From Ceratothoa steindachneri (lineage: Eukaryota > Arthropoda > Malacostraca > Isopoda > Cymothoidae), in contig OZ018325.1 of NCBI GenBank assembly GCA_963969495.1, positions 203,441,739 to 203,505,738 of the forward strand: a DNA stretch of 64,000 bases, read 5' to 3'. The position numbers and the translations under genes were made by a program. How positions within the stretch are numbered: the first letter of the stretch is position 1; every line of letters begins with the position of its first letter. This document shows positions 1 through 9,571 of this stretch, piece by piece. A model generated the notes under the pieces. That model was not told the origin of the DNA, searched no databases, and saw nothing but the letters and a program-made list of their open reading frames with translations.

Positions 1-2
1 TC

Positions 3-165
3 AATCCAATAGAAAACTGGTGGAGAATGGTTGGAAATGCAATAAAAACTACCACATGTACAAGTGAAACAAACTATGAAAAATTGCAAGTTGAGTGAGG
101 AAATAAGGCGTCAAAAATTTGAGAAAACATGGTGAAGTCCATTCCACGAAGAATTATAATGTAAT
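3..165 (+). pseudogene. Tc1/mariner transposase C-terminal remnant
   Basis: The first bases encode NPIENWWRMVGNAIKTT, which matches the conserved block around the last catalytic residue of Tc1/mariner transposases (typically DLNPIENLW). After stops near 95 and 124 the reading continues with SIPRRI, the usual C-terminal motif. These enzymes perform cut-and-paste transposition through a DDE/D triad. Only the last ~50 residues lie in the window, with two in-frame stops, so this is a dead fragment that continues off the left edge. Confidence 0.7.
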
Positions 166-261
166 TTAAGCGTAACTGAGAATGAAAACACATTTCACAT
201 ATAGAATTATTTCACAAATCGTTTCCATTCATTTCAGAGATTTTTTTCCCTTCTCCTAAAT

Positions 262-470
262 CTAAATTTTAATAATAAAAGAATCATTGCGAATCTGGGT
301 GTCAAATAAAAAAAGAAGAAGATAATCCGAAAGAAAAATGCTAGGCAAGTCTGGCGGATGAGGTAGTTGCTCCAAACTTAGACTATTCAGTGTATCTTGC
401 CCCACTCTTGCGATGTGTGGTGCTGCGTTATCTTGCAAAAACACATCTCCTCTGTGGGTGACAATCTCTG
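262..470 (-). pseudogene. mariner transposase fragment
   Basis: The minus strand reads GDVFLQDNAAPHIARVG, then LPHPPDLPS and SDY. This corresponds to the second catalytic aspartate block of mariner transposases (HDNARPHVA) followed by LPHPPYSPDLSPTDY. The fragment covers ~65 residues and lacks the first aspartate and the C-terminus. It lies head-to-head with the Tc1/mariner remnant at the window start, so two different transposase relics abut in opposite orientation. It is dead. Confidence 0.65.
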
Positions 471-740
471 AATCACATTGAATAAGTTCGCCTTGAGCTC
501 TACTATGTTGTGCAACGTATACTTCAACCTTTTTTGTCTCAAGACAAACAATTATGAGTGAAAGATTCCTTGATAAGGACGCCCTAGAAAAGAGACCATT
601 TTTTTTTTAATTTTGCCTCAAACCCAAGGGGAATTTTATTCAAGAAGCATATAAAACTTTTTTTTTAGTCGTGAGCGACTCTACATCTCCCTATGTCGGT
701 CGGTCGGTCGGTCCCCTTTGCTTTTTTTTTGTTTTTGTAA

Positions 741-1023
741 TAACATCATAACGATTTGGCCGATCCTAACGAAACTTTAAAATTTTATGTTGTTTTACAT
801 TCTGTTTTGAATGATATAATTGGCAAAGTCCTCTCAAGGTTAGCCCGGGAATTATTTTGTTTTGGCAATAACATAATTACTATTCGGCCGATTCTCGCGA
901 AATTTGTAAAATATATGTTGTTTTACATTCCCTTTCGAATGATATAATTACCAAAGTCTTCCCAAAGTTAGCCTAGGAATTACTTTGTTTTTTCAGTAAC
1001 ATCATAACTATTCGGCCGATACT
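741..1023. repeat. 128-bp tandem repeat, 2.2 copies
   Basis: Copies start at 741, 869 and 997, a constant spacing of 128 bp. Each begins TAACAT(C/A)AT and contains GGCCGAT, a TATGTTGTTTTACATTC block and GAATGATATAATT. The third copy is cut off after ~27 bp where the pentamer satellite begins. A short GGTC microsatellite lies just upstream (~697-712). No gene is seen. Confidence 0.8.
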
Positions 1024-1845
1024 CTACTAGACTAGACTAGGCTATATTATGCTATACTCTGCTAGGCAAGCCCAGAATAGGCTATACTAGGCTAGGTTAT
1101 TAAAGGCTAGGCTATTATAGGCTAGGCTAGGCTAGGCTATCCTATGCTAAGCTATGCCAAGATATAATGTAGAAGGGTAAGATATACTAATGCTAATTTG
1201 TGATATAAATTGCTATGCTAGGATAGCATATAGTATGTTAGGCTAGAAAATACTAAGCTATGCTTGACTAGGGTATAATAGGATAGTATAGGCTATACTT
1301 GTCTAGGATAGTTAATGGTAGGCTAGGTTATACTATGCTATGCTAAGCTAAGCTATACTAGGCTAGACAGGGCTATACTATGCTATGCTAGGGTAGGCTA
1401 AAGTATAATAGGCTAGGGATGGCTATGCTAGTTAATACTATGTTAGGCTACGATAGGCTAGATAACAAAGACTATAATAGACTAAGCTATGTAAGGTTAT
1501 TGTAGTCTAGAGTATGGTATGCCATACCAGTCTAGGATATACTAGGCTAGACTATAATATGTACGCTTGGCTATATTATGTTAGGTGTGGTTATGCTAGG
1601 ATAAGCTTTACCAAGCTTGCCTATAGCATGCTTGGCTAGGCTAAGCTATCGTATGCAAGGATCTATTGGCTAGGCTATAGGAGCCTATTCTAGCTTTGAT
1701 ATACTAGGCTAGTCTACTCTAGGCGACGTTAGGCTAGGCTCTGGCATGCACTGCTAAGCCATACTTGGTTAGGCTAGGCTAGAGTAAGCTAGGCTACACT
1801 AGGCACAGCAGGGCTATTCTATTTTAGGGTAGGCTATCCTATGTT
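1018..1845. repeat. degenerate pentanucleotide satellite (CTAGG/CTATG/CTATA)
   Basis: About 830 bp is built from 5-bp steps of the form CTANN, mainly CTAGG, CTATG, CTATA and CTAAG, with many substitutions. It resembles the arthropod telomere pentamer TTAGG at one base's distance but is too degenerate to call telomeric. It directly precedes, and has probably replaced the 5' part of, the gypsy pol fragment. Confidence 0.8.
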
Positions 1846-2583
1846 TGGCTATGTTTGAGCACGACATTGTCCTTATTCCACAAGAAGCCGCCCACTCCAA
1901 GCCATATCTTCTACCCATCCAGCTTAGGAAAGCTTTCAACGAAGAGGTGGATAATCTGGTAGCGTTGGATACAATAGAACCCTCGGCGTCCGATTATTGC
2001 TCCCCCATTGTTATGGTTCGCAAGCCCGACCACACTTTCCCTATGTGCGTCGATTTTCGCAAGCTGAATTCGGTAACGGTGTCCGACGCAGAACCCATTC
2101 TCCTCATAGATGAAAATCTCCATTTTTTGAGGAAATTAACTTAATTTCCGAATGAGACCTCTGTTAGGCGTACTACCAAATTCCCCATTCGTCAAAACGC
2201 CCGCAAGTATACCGCCTTTCCCACATATAAGGGCCTCATGCAGTTCAAACGACTCTCTTTTGGGCTAGTCACTGCATGCAGCAATTTATACAGAATGATG
2301 CGAAGAATCGTGGACGGGCTGCCCCACGTCTCTTTTTATTTTGACAACCTGTATGTGCGACCGCTACGTGGGACCAGCACCTGATCGCTCTCCGCGCCCT
2401 ACTCAATAGGCTTCGTGAGCATGGGCTCACCCTCGGGCCTACCACTTCGCTTATGATACGATTAAGTATCTGGGATTCAAGATCGGTAAAAATCAGATGA
2501 GCCCCCAGGAAGAAAAAGTCCGAGCCATCGTTGAGATGCCTCTCCCCCGCACGAAGAAACAATTGAGGTCATTTTTGAAGTCG
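1845..2583 (+). pseudogene. Ty3/gypsy pol fragment, 5' half (reverse transcriptase)
   Basis: The reading begins within pol and shows typical RT finger motifs: HDIVL, IEPSASDYCSPIVMVRKPD and MCVDFRKLN. It then passes through a stop and frameshifts to LMQFKRLSFGLVTA, a degenerate catalytic block YFDNLYV where YxDD is expected, and KYLGFKIG...PRTKKQLRSF. RT would copy the element RNA into cDNA. The frame is broken and the second catalytic aspartate is lost. The fragment is interrupted at 2584-2588 by the nested gypsy element and resumes at 8989. There is no gag upstream; the pentamer satellite abuts it. Confidence 0.8.
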
Positions 2584-2588
2584 GTCTC

Positions 2589-4282
2589 TGTCGTAGAATG
2601 ACTCCCGACGATACCATATATTACACTATTCGTTGAGGGAACTTCCTTAATTATCTTTAGAGTGCGTTTTACTGTCTGGCGGCCGGTATTATGTATCTTC
2701 AAAATGCTTAAGAAGTGGAACTGAGCTCAAGGATAATAATATTGCTATCATTAATAAAATAGAGTTTTATTAATAATAACTATCAGCAAACACAAAAACG
2801 GAAAATATTGACAAACAGAATGGAAAGGGTCGTGGAGACTCGGGCTAATCCAAGGATTTAAGGGATCAAAAAAAGGTAAAACAAATATGGAGTTAAAGAG
2901 ATGGGATGGTTCGATAAACCATTTAAAGCACAGGATAGAATTGACAAATAAGGGATCAGTACTCAAAAGGTGACGCTTGGCTTACGTAACTTCATTAGGG
3001 TGCAGTGGAAGGTACTTGAAGGAATATTCGGTCCGCTGGCGAGTTCCAGCCGAAGGGGGGGGATAAAAGGATCCTGACGTGGCGTCTTGGAAAGGAGAAC
3101 CGTTACTCGACGAACGGCTTGACGAACAATGGCTGTTCTAGGTTGTTCTCTTCTGAACAAAGGGGGGGATGAGAACCGTCTCTTGTCTACGGGCTCAAGA
3201 ACAATGGCTGTTCTAATGTTGTTCTCCTTTGAACAACAGGGGGGGTGAGAACCGTTTCTTGGCGAAGGGCTCAAAACGAACAATGGCTGTTCTAATGTTG
3301 TTCTCCTTGAACAACAGGGGGGGATGAGAACCGTTTCTTGGCGAAGGGCTCAAAACGAACAATGGCTGTTCTAGGTTGTTCTCTTCTGAACAAAGGGGGG
3401 ATGAGAACCGTCTCTTGTCTATGGGCTCAAGAACAATGGCTGTTCTAATGTTGTTCTCCTTGAACAACAGTAGGGGGGGGGTGAGAACCGTTTCTTGGCG
3501 AAGGGCTCAAAACGAACAATGGCTGTTCTAATGTTGTTCTCCTTGAACAACAGGGGGGGGATGAGAACCGTTTCTTGGCGAAGGGCTCAAAACGAACAAT
3601 GGCTGTTCTAGGTTGTTCTCTTCTGAACAAAGGGGGGGGGGATGAGAACCGTCTCTTGTCTACGGGCTCAAGAACAATGGCTGTTCTAATGTTGTTCTCC
3701 TTGGACAACAGGGGGGGTGAGAACCGTTTCTTGGCGAAGGGCTCAAAACGAACAATGGCTGTTCTAATGTTGTTCTCCTTGAACAACAGGGGGGGGATGC
3801 CTTGGGGACTTGGCGTCACTAAAGGCTCGAACCTTTGGCACTCAAGGAATATTGTCCTCCTTCTGGACAAGTGATGGTGAATCTCGAGGTCGAGGTCCCT
3901 TGGCGCACAAAGGGAGAGAGGGTCGTGGTGATGTTTCGCGACGAAAATCTGGATCTCCAATCTGATCTTAGTGGTAAAGTTTCCATATAAATAGCCAGGA
4001 CATCTCCTTGGCGTGGGGGAGAATGGGGTGGAAGCTTCGAGGGAACGCACAGCTGGGCCGGAGAAAAATGCCTTATCTGTCCATAAGCCTAACTCGATCA
4101 GGCGAGGTCGGCGTATGGGGGCGAACGGGGGGGACGATATCCTCCTTGTTTAAACATTGACGTCCGGTAGCTGTTGATAAGACTCCAAGCCTCGAATCGA
4201 AGATGCACGTGGGCCTCCTCGAGGTTTTAACTAATATGGGATAGGAGTTGAATTTAACACAGATTCAACTCGTTCTATCACA
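2589..4282 (-). repeat. left (3') LTR of the nested gypsy element
   Basis: This ~1.69-kb repeat matches 7295-8983. In element orientation it is the 3' LTR: it follows the polypurine tract and ends at the duplicated GTCTC. AATAAA-type signals lie on the minus strand around 2745-2775, ~170 bp from the LTR end, suitable for 3' processing. The interior holds the nine-unit array at 3096-3800. A TATA-like CATATAAATAG lies on the plus strand near 3987, antisense to the element. Confidence 0.9.
3096..3800. repeat. nine-unit higher-order tandem array within left LTR
   Basis: Nine units of ~76-80 bp each start with GAGAACCGT and end in a run of 6-10 G. They cycle through three variants in fixed order: one with GGTTGTTCTCTTCTGAACAA, one with GTCTCTTGTCTACGGGCTC, and one with TTTCTTGGCGAAGGGCTC and AATGTTGTTC. 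The result is three ~235-bp super-repeats. Every unit carries two short palindromes of GAACA/TGTTC separated by 5-6 bases. The minus strand can be read as a repeated peptide, but G-run length changes shift the frame, so coding is doubtful. Confidence 0.88.
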
Positions 4283-4292
4283 CCCCTCCATT
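4283..4292 (-). promoter_or_regulatory. polypurine tract of nested gypsy element
   Basis: On the minus strand the ten bases next to the 3' LTR read AATGGAGGGG, all purine but for one T, immediately before the LTR's TG. This is where plus-strand DNA synthesis is primed in LTR retrotransposons. The remaining 4293-4680 is AT-rich untranslated interior with no ORF. Confidence 0.75.
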
Positions 4293-4680
4293 CCAGGGGA
4301 AGTTGTCACTTCGAAAAAAAAAGAGAGAAGGGACAACGATAGAGCTCCGTTGTAGGGAACTCGTTTTCTTGTACCAACCGTATCTTCCTGCACCTAACTA
4401 TTATTACCTCAATACATGATTATTTTGATCTTTAGATTACAGGGGAAAATAACCTTTAATACAAAAAAAAAAGGCATGGAACAATGAAATGATATAAACT
4501 TAGTACATACGGGACAAAATAATTTATACGTAAATTAATAAGAACAAATATATATACATAAAAAAAAAATTAGACATTGAGCGTTACAAAATTCAGACAT
4601 ATACATTAATTAATTATATTACAAAAGAATCTTAAATTAAGTCGTACAAGACGGTATATACCTACATGGAGATACTAATC

Positions 4681-6819
4681 CTATGAATACAATTGTTCTA
4701 CGCTATTCGGTAACGCATTCCTACTGAGTGCGTCAGCGACCTGGTTATCGGAACCTTTGATATAATTTATTTTAAACCGATACTCTTGCAAGAGTAAACT
4801 CCAGCGCATGATGCGGCCGTTTGAGTGTCTCAAATTCCTAATATAGGCTAACGGACGGTGGTCGGTTCCTATTTGAAAATCTTTACATATCAAGTACAGC
4901 TTGAATTTGTCTATGACCCAGATAATTGATAGAGCTATCTTTTCTCTAGTGGCATATCTCTTTCCGCGTGGTAATAATTGACGACTAGCATATGCAACTG
5001 GATGACTCGTTCTGTCATCCACGTATTGAAGGAGTACACTTCCAATGCCCTCGTTGATCACGTCGGTCTTAACCCCAAAAGATTTTTCCGGGTTGGGCAA
5101 CTTAAAAATGGGGGCAGAAATGAACTTACTTTTGAGCTGAATAAAATGGGAAACAGCGACATCATTCCAACGTAAACGATCGGAGAAATTCTTTTCCTGA
5201 AGGGGGCATAGGGGGGCCGAATTTGCAGCGAAATCCGGAACAAATCGCTGATAGGGAGAAGCTGATCCTAGGATCGATCTTAATGGCTTCTTTGTAATCG
5301 GGAGGGGCATGTCGGCGATTGCCTTAATCTTGTTCTCGTGGGGACCTGACTTGCTTTGTCCTATTTTGAAACCCAAATATTTGATGGTTTCGTGGGCAAA
5401 CTGGCATTTGCTGGGGCCAATGGTGAGGCCATTTTCACGCAGTTGCTCGAAAAGAGCTAATAGGGTGGATAAATGGTGATTCCATTTAATTAGTTCTTGG
5501 AGCTGACTCTTCTGATGTGGTGTCAGCTGCGCGTCACTATCCAGGTCAGAGGGTTCCAAAGACTTGTCTGGTAGGGAAGGAGGAGGGTAATCGGCATCAG
5601 GTTGGATGCACACTGTCTGGATTACCTTAAGGGACTCCGCGGGGCAATCCTCTTCAAGCGCCGATGCTTCGTCCAGTTCTACGAAGGTATCTCCATGGGC
5701 GCGTTGGGGGTTCTTTTTTTCTTGGGGTCCAGGGACAGTCTCCGTGTCCTTGTCTGGGGCCTTATCACCTAAGGGTTTTAGTGAATCACATTCCTCTTTT
5801 TCCGTCCTAAAGTCCTGGTTAGGGGTCTCCGAGAAATCGGACGGTATCGGGGTTCTGATGGGGACGGGCTCCTGGGCTTCTTTCTTATCTCGGCCTTGAG
5901 GAAGGGCGGCCTGAAACACCGGGTCGAAACTTACTTGGGGGCTCTGTCCTATAAGTACGGAACAGAATTTTATGGGTGCTACAATGACTTCAGCCCAGCC
6001 ATTATAATATTGACACTGCAGGTAACATCTAGCGACGGGGAATCTGTTCGCCCGCCCAAGGTAGTCACGTACCACCGCAAATTTTTCGTGGTTAGAGGCC
6101 ACTGGGAGGAGTTCGTCGGACACGATGAAGCATGTACATCCTGTGTCCCTGACGAGAGTCGATACTCGACAGCTGTCCACGCTGCCCTCCTCATATTTCA
6201 AAGTTCCCGCTGAACTTTTATAAAAAAAAAAATTTACCTGGTGGCCTGACGGATGGGGAGAAGTTTCTGCTTGGGTCTGCACCACCGGGGGAGCCTGGGT
6301 TGCATTAATCTGGTGAACTTGGTGGGCGGGTCCGCTTTTAAGCCTAGAATTTTGGGGGCAATTCCAGCTCATGTGGTTTTCTACACCACAGGTGAAGCAT
6401 ATGGTTGGTCGCTTCGGGAAGAGAGATGGAGGAGAAGTCTTAACGGGAGGTTTGGAGTCCCGTTGTTGGTATTGGGGAAAGAAGTTTTGGGGTTTTACGG
6501 GGCTCGGAAACTTTGTCAGCTTCCCTGGGAAGGAGCGCGAGTCCGTCCTTCTTTCTTCTCGTTGGATTACTCTTTCCCGTTCCTCTCTTTCTCTTTCTTT
6601 TTCTACCTTTTTTCTTTGAACTTCTGCTTTAATCCGAGCTAATTCAATCTGAAGCTCAGCTTGTCTTATCCGTTCCCCTCTTTCTTCTCGTTGGATTTCT
6701 CTTCTTTGCTCCTCTTGAATGTACTTAATTAGTTCTTTTCCGGAAAGTCCACAGGACTCTCCTTGCGCTTTAAAGATTTCGAACGGAGTCATCTTTGCAC
6801 TTGGGGGCGCACTAGTCAA
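4681..6819 (-). CDS. gag-protease-(RT-deleted)-RNase H polyprotein, 712 aa
   Basis: This is a single uninterrupted ORF. Residues 30-95 are a charged coiled coil rich in E, R and K. A CCHC zinc knuckle spans 141-154 (CFTCGVENHMSWNC), as in nucleocapsid. A retropepsin active site DTG lies at 225. An acidic linker follows to ~430. RT begins at ~431 (LTPHQKSQLQELI) but jumps at ~447 straight to the thumb region (HLSTLLALFEQLRENGL...KYLGFKIG), removing the palm with its catalytic aspartates. RNase H occupies ~580-700 (TDVINEGIGSVL, TDHRPLAYI, DNQVADALSR). The protein ends 12 residues later and no integrase follows. The frame survives the deletion, suggesting a spreading non-autonomous subfamily or a very recent deletion. 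The start is the first ATG after the leader. Confidence 0.85.
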   Translation of the reverse strand: MTSAPPSAKMTPFEIFKAQGESCGLSGKELIKYIQEEQRREIQREERGERIRQAELQIELARIKAEVQRKKVEKEREREERERVIQREERRTDSRSFPGKLTKFPSPVKPQNFFPQYQQRDSKPPVKTSPPSLFPKRPTICFTCGVENHMSWNCPQNSRLKSGPAHQVHQINATQAPPVVQTQAETSPHPSGHQVNFFFYKSSAGTLKYEEGSVDSCRVSTLVRDTGCTCFIVSDELLPVASNHEKFAVVRDYLGRANRFPVARCYLQCQYYNGWAEVIVAPIKFCSVLIGQSPQVSFDPVFQAALPQGRDKKEAQEPVPIRTPIPSDFSETPNQDFRTEKEECDSLKPLGDKAPDKDTETVPGPQEKKNPQRAHGDTFVELDEASALEEDCPAESLKVIQTVCIQPDADYPPPSLPDKSLEPSDLDSDAQLTPHQKSQLQELIKWNHHLSTLLALFEQLRENGLTIGPSKCQFAHETIKYLGFKIGQSKSGPHENKIKAIADMPLPITKKPLRSILGSASPYQRFVPDFAANSAPLCPLQEKNFSDRLRWNDVAVSHFIQLKSKFISAPIFKLPNPEKSFGVKTDVINEGIGSVLLQYVDDRTSHPVAYASRQLLPRGKRYATREKIALSIIWVIDKFKLYLICKDFQIGTDHRPLAYIRNLRHSNGRIMRWSLLLQEYRFKINYIKGSDNQVADALSRNALPNSVEQLYS

Positions 6820-6913
6820 CCAACTAAAATTCCTTGCAACAAGAATTATGCCTCTATAGAATTAGCCTACCTAAATATGGGCACTGACCTATTCGTACTT
6901 GGTTTCTTACTCT

Positions 6914-7190
6914 AAATAACCACTGACTAAAATCACGAAAAAACACAAACAAATTATTATAACCGTTCCTTGAGCTACTCCAGCTTCTTAAGTTTAAAAA
7001 AAAGGGGATAGCAATCGTTAAAACAAAAGAGAACTACTATATTCTATTATTAAATAACCACTGACTAAAATCACGAAAAAACACAAACAAATTATTATAA
7101 CCGTTCCTTGAGCTACTCCAGCTTCTTAAGTTTCAAAAAAAAAGGGGATAGCAATCGTTAAAACAAAAGGGAACTACTATATTCTATTAT
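6914..7190. repeat. 138-bp direct tandem duplication in gypsy leader
   Basis: AAATAACCACTGACTAAAAT begins at 6914 and again at 7052. The two copies differ by only a few bases (an A-run length, one A/G change). It could be replication slippage or a packaging/leader duplication. Confidence 0.85.
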
Positions 7191-7258
7191 TATAACGAAT
7201 AACACTATGCTTTACTCGACTGAGACCAGTGTTTGCAAAGATATAGCGTTAAACCTTA

Positions 7259-7272
7259 CACACCTGATACCA
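7259..7272 (-). promoter_or_regulatory. candidate primer-binding site
   Basis: On the minus strand TGGTATCAGGTGTG lies ~22 bases inside the 5' LTR. It starts with TGG, complementary to a tRNA CCA end, and its first nine bases resemble initiator-Met-type PBS sequences. The distance from the LTR is longer than usual and is occupied by TA repeats that may have expanded, so this is tentative. Confidence 0.3.
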
Positions 7273-7294
7273 AATTAAATAGTATATATATATA

Positions 7295-8983
7295 TGTCGT
7301 AGAATGACTCCCGACGATACCATATATTACACTATTCGTTGAGGGAACTTCCTTAATTATCTTTAGAGTGCGTTTCACTGTCTGGCGGCCGGTATTATGT
7401 ATCTTCAAAATGCTTAAGAAGTGGAACTGAGCTCAAGGATAATAATATTGCTATCATTAATAAAATAGAGTTTTATTAATAATAACTATCAGCAAACACA
7501 AAAACGGAAAATATTGACAAACAGAATGAAAAGGGTCGTGGAGACTCGGGCTAATCCAAGGATTTAAGGGATCAAAAAAAGGTAAAACAAATATGGAGTT
7601 AAAGAGATGGGATGGTTCGATAAACCATTTAAAGCACAGGATAGAATTGACAAATAAGGGATCAGTACTCAAAAGGTGACGCTTGGCTTACGTAACTTCA
7701 TTAGGGTGCAGTGGAAGGTACTTGAAGGAATATTCGGTCCGCTGGCGAGTTCCAGCCGAAGGGGGGGGATAAAAGGATCCTGACGTGGCGTCTTGGAAAG
7801 GAGAACCGTTACTCGACGAACGGCTTGACGAACAATGGCTGTTCTAGGTTGTTCTCTTCTGAACAAAGGGGGGGATGAGAACTGTCTCTTGTCTACGGGC
7901 TCAAGAACAATGGCTGTTCTAATGTTGTTCTCCTTTGAACAACAGGGGGGGTGAGAACCGTTTCTTGGCGAAGGGCTCAAAACGAACAATGGCTGTTCTA
8001 ATGTTGTTCTCCTTGAACAACAGGGGGGGATGAGAACCGTTTCTTGGCGAAGGGCTCAAAACGAACAATGGCTGTTCTAGGTTGTTCTCTTCTGAACAAA
8101 GGGGGGGGATGAGAACCGTCTCTTGTCTACGGGCTCAAGAACAATGGCTGTTCTAATGTTGTTCTCCTTGAACAACAGGGGGAGTGAGAACCGTTTCTTG
8201 GCAAAGGGCTCAAAACGAACAATGGCTGTTATAATGTTGTTCTCCTTGAACAACAGGGGGGGGGGATGAGAACCGTTTCTTGGCGAAGGGCTCAAAACGA
8301 ACAATGGCTGTTCTAGGTTGTTCTCTCCTGAACAAAGGGGGGGATGAGAACCGTCTCTTGTCTACGGGCTCAAGAACAATGGCTGTTCTAATGTTGTTCT
8401 CCTTGAACAACAGGGGGGGTGAGAACCGTTTCTTGGCGAAGGGCTCAAAACGAACAATGGCTGTTCTAATGTTGTTCTCCTTGAACAACAGGGGGGGATG
8501 CCTTGGGGACTTGGCGTCACTAAAGGCTCGAACCTTTGGCACTCAAGGAATATTGTCCTCCTTCTGGACAAGTGATGGTGAATCTCGAGGTCGAGGTCCC
8601 TTGGCGCACAAAGGGAGAGAGGGTCGTGGTGATGTTTCACGACGAAAATCTGGATCTCCAATCTGATCTTAGTGGTAAAGTTTCCATATAAATAGCCAGG
8701 ACATCTCCTTGGCGTGGGGGAGAATGGGGTGGAAGCTTCGAGGGAACGCACAGCTGGGCCGGAGAAAAATGCCTTATCTGTCCATAAGCCTAACTCGATC
8801 AGGCGAGGTCGGCGTATGGGGGCGAACGGGGGGGACGATAACCTCCTTGTTTAAACATTGACGTCCGGTAGCTGTTGATAAGACTCCAAGCCTCGAATCG
8901 AAGATGCACGTGGGCCTCCTCGAGGTTTTAACTAATATGGGATAGGAGTTGAATTTAACACAGATTCAACTCGTTCTATCACA
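7295..8983 (-). repeat. right (5') LTR of the nested gypsy element
   Basis: Nearly identical to 2589-4282 (1689 versus 1694 bp), differing mainly in G-run lengths and scattered substitutions. It contains the same nine-unit array (7798-8500). It ends CTATCACA and is followed by the duplicated GTCTC at 8984-8988. Confidence 0.9.
7798..8500. repeat. nine-unit higher-order tandem array within right LTR
   Basis: Same three-variant, three-cycle organisation as 3096-3800, with independent G-run length changes and a C-to-A change in one unit (near 8230). Confidence 0.88.
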
Positions 8984-8988
8984 GTCTC

Positions 8989-9571
8989 ATTTTACCGCCG
9001 CTTCATTCCCAACTTCGCGTCAATCGCCGCACCGATAACTACCCTGCTTCAAAAAAATCCCCGGATCTCCTCTCGTGGGACCCCGAAACCTCCGCTAGGT
9101 TCCATCAGCTAAATAATCAGCTAACCTCCGCTCCCATTCTGAGGCTCCCGAACCCGACTAAGCCTTTCGGCATTAGGGCCGATGCCAGGGATGAAGGAAG
9201 TGGATGTGTCCTCCTTCAATATTCTGACAACGGAGGCAGCCACCCGGTTGCTTACGTGAGTAGAAAGCTTTTACCACGCGATCTAAATTATTCAGTAATA
9301 GAACGGGAGGCCTTGGCAATAATCTGGGGGGAAAGGGGTTACCAAGTTCAGTATGTACTTAATAGGAAAGCCTTTTGTAGTGAAAACAGACCACCGCCCC
9401 TTGTCGTTTCTGAGAAATGCAAAAAGGCAGAATGGGCGCATCATGAGGTGGTTGCTGATACTCCAACAATATCAGTTTGAAATATTGTATGTCCGCGGCA
9501 GTGACAACTGTGTTGCAGACAATTTGAGTCGTACCCCGCTGGCAGAAGAAGTCAACGAGCCACTAAATTAA
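8989..9571 (+). pseudogene. Ty3/gypsy pol fragment, 3' half (RNase H)
   Basis: This continues the plus-strand pol after the nested insertion. The reading passes through SPDLLSWDPE, LTSAPILRLPNPTKPFGI, ADARDEGSGCVLLQY, HPVAYVSRKLLPRDLNYSVIEREALAIIWG, then after a frameshift at ~9335 VVKTDHRPLSFL, GRIMRWLLILQQYQFEI and GSDNCVADNLSRTPL. These are the RT connection and RNase H domains. The protein stops 14 residues after NLSR with no integrase, as in the nested element. The nested element's protein is clearly related (EMPLPRTKKQLRS versus DMPLPITKKPLRS). Confidence 0.85.

Larger units (their letters stand above)
6820..7294 (-). other. untranslated leader of nested gypsy element
   Basis: The 475 bp between the 5' LTR and the gag ATG holds no ORF. 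It contains a 138-bp tandem duplication (6914-7051 and 7052-7190, ~97% identical) and a short (TA)n beside the LTR. Confidence 0.6.
2589..8983 (-). mobile_element. nested Ty3/gypsy-type LTR retrotransposon, minus strand
   Basis: Two near-identical long terminal repeats (2589-4282 and 7295-8983), each beginning TG and ending CA, flank a 3.0-kb interior. The pentamer GTCTC occurs immediately outside both ends (2584-2588 and 8984-8988), a textbook target-site duplication. The element sits precisely inside the pol of a related plus-strand gypsy relic. The high LTR identity, including matched nine-unit internal arrays, indicates a recent insertion. The coding region lacks the RT catalytic core and any integrase, so the copy is non-autonomous and would have needed proteins in trans. 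Confidence 0.92.

Noticed and set aside
3100..3800. CRISPR-like array (regular short repeats with spacers)
   Set aside because: The whole 78-bp unit is repeated, not a short repeat with unique spacers, and the DNA is eukaryotic.
3096..3800. Glucocorticoid-type response elements (AGAACAnnnTGTTCT)
   Set aside because: Half-sites match but the spacer is five bases, not three, so canonical receptor binding is not supported.
3445..4050. 200-codon minus-strand open frame in the LTR with a repeated NNIRTAIVRFEPFAKKRF-type peptide
   Set aside because: It arises from a ~78-bp tandem array whose unit is a multiple of three. G-run length differences shift the frame between copies and between the two LTRs, so selection for a protein is unlikely.
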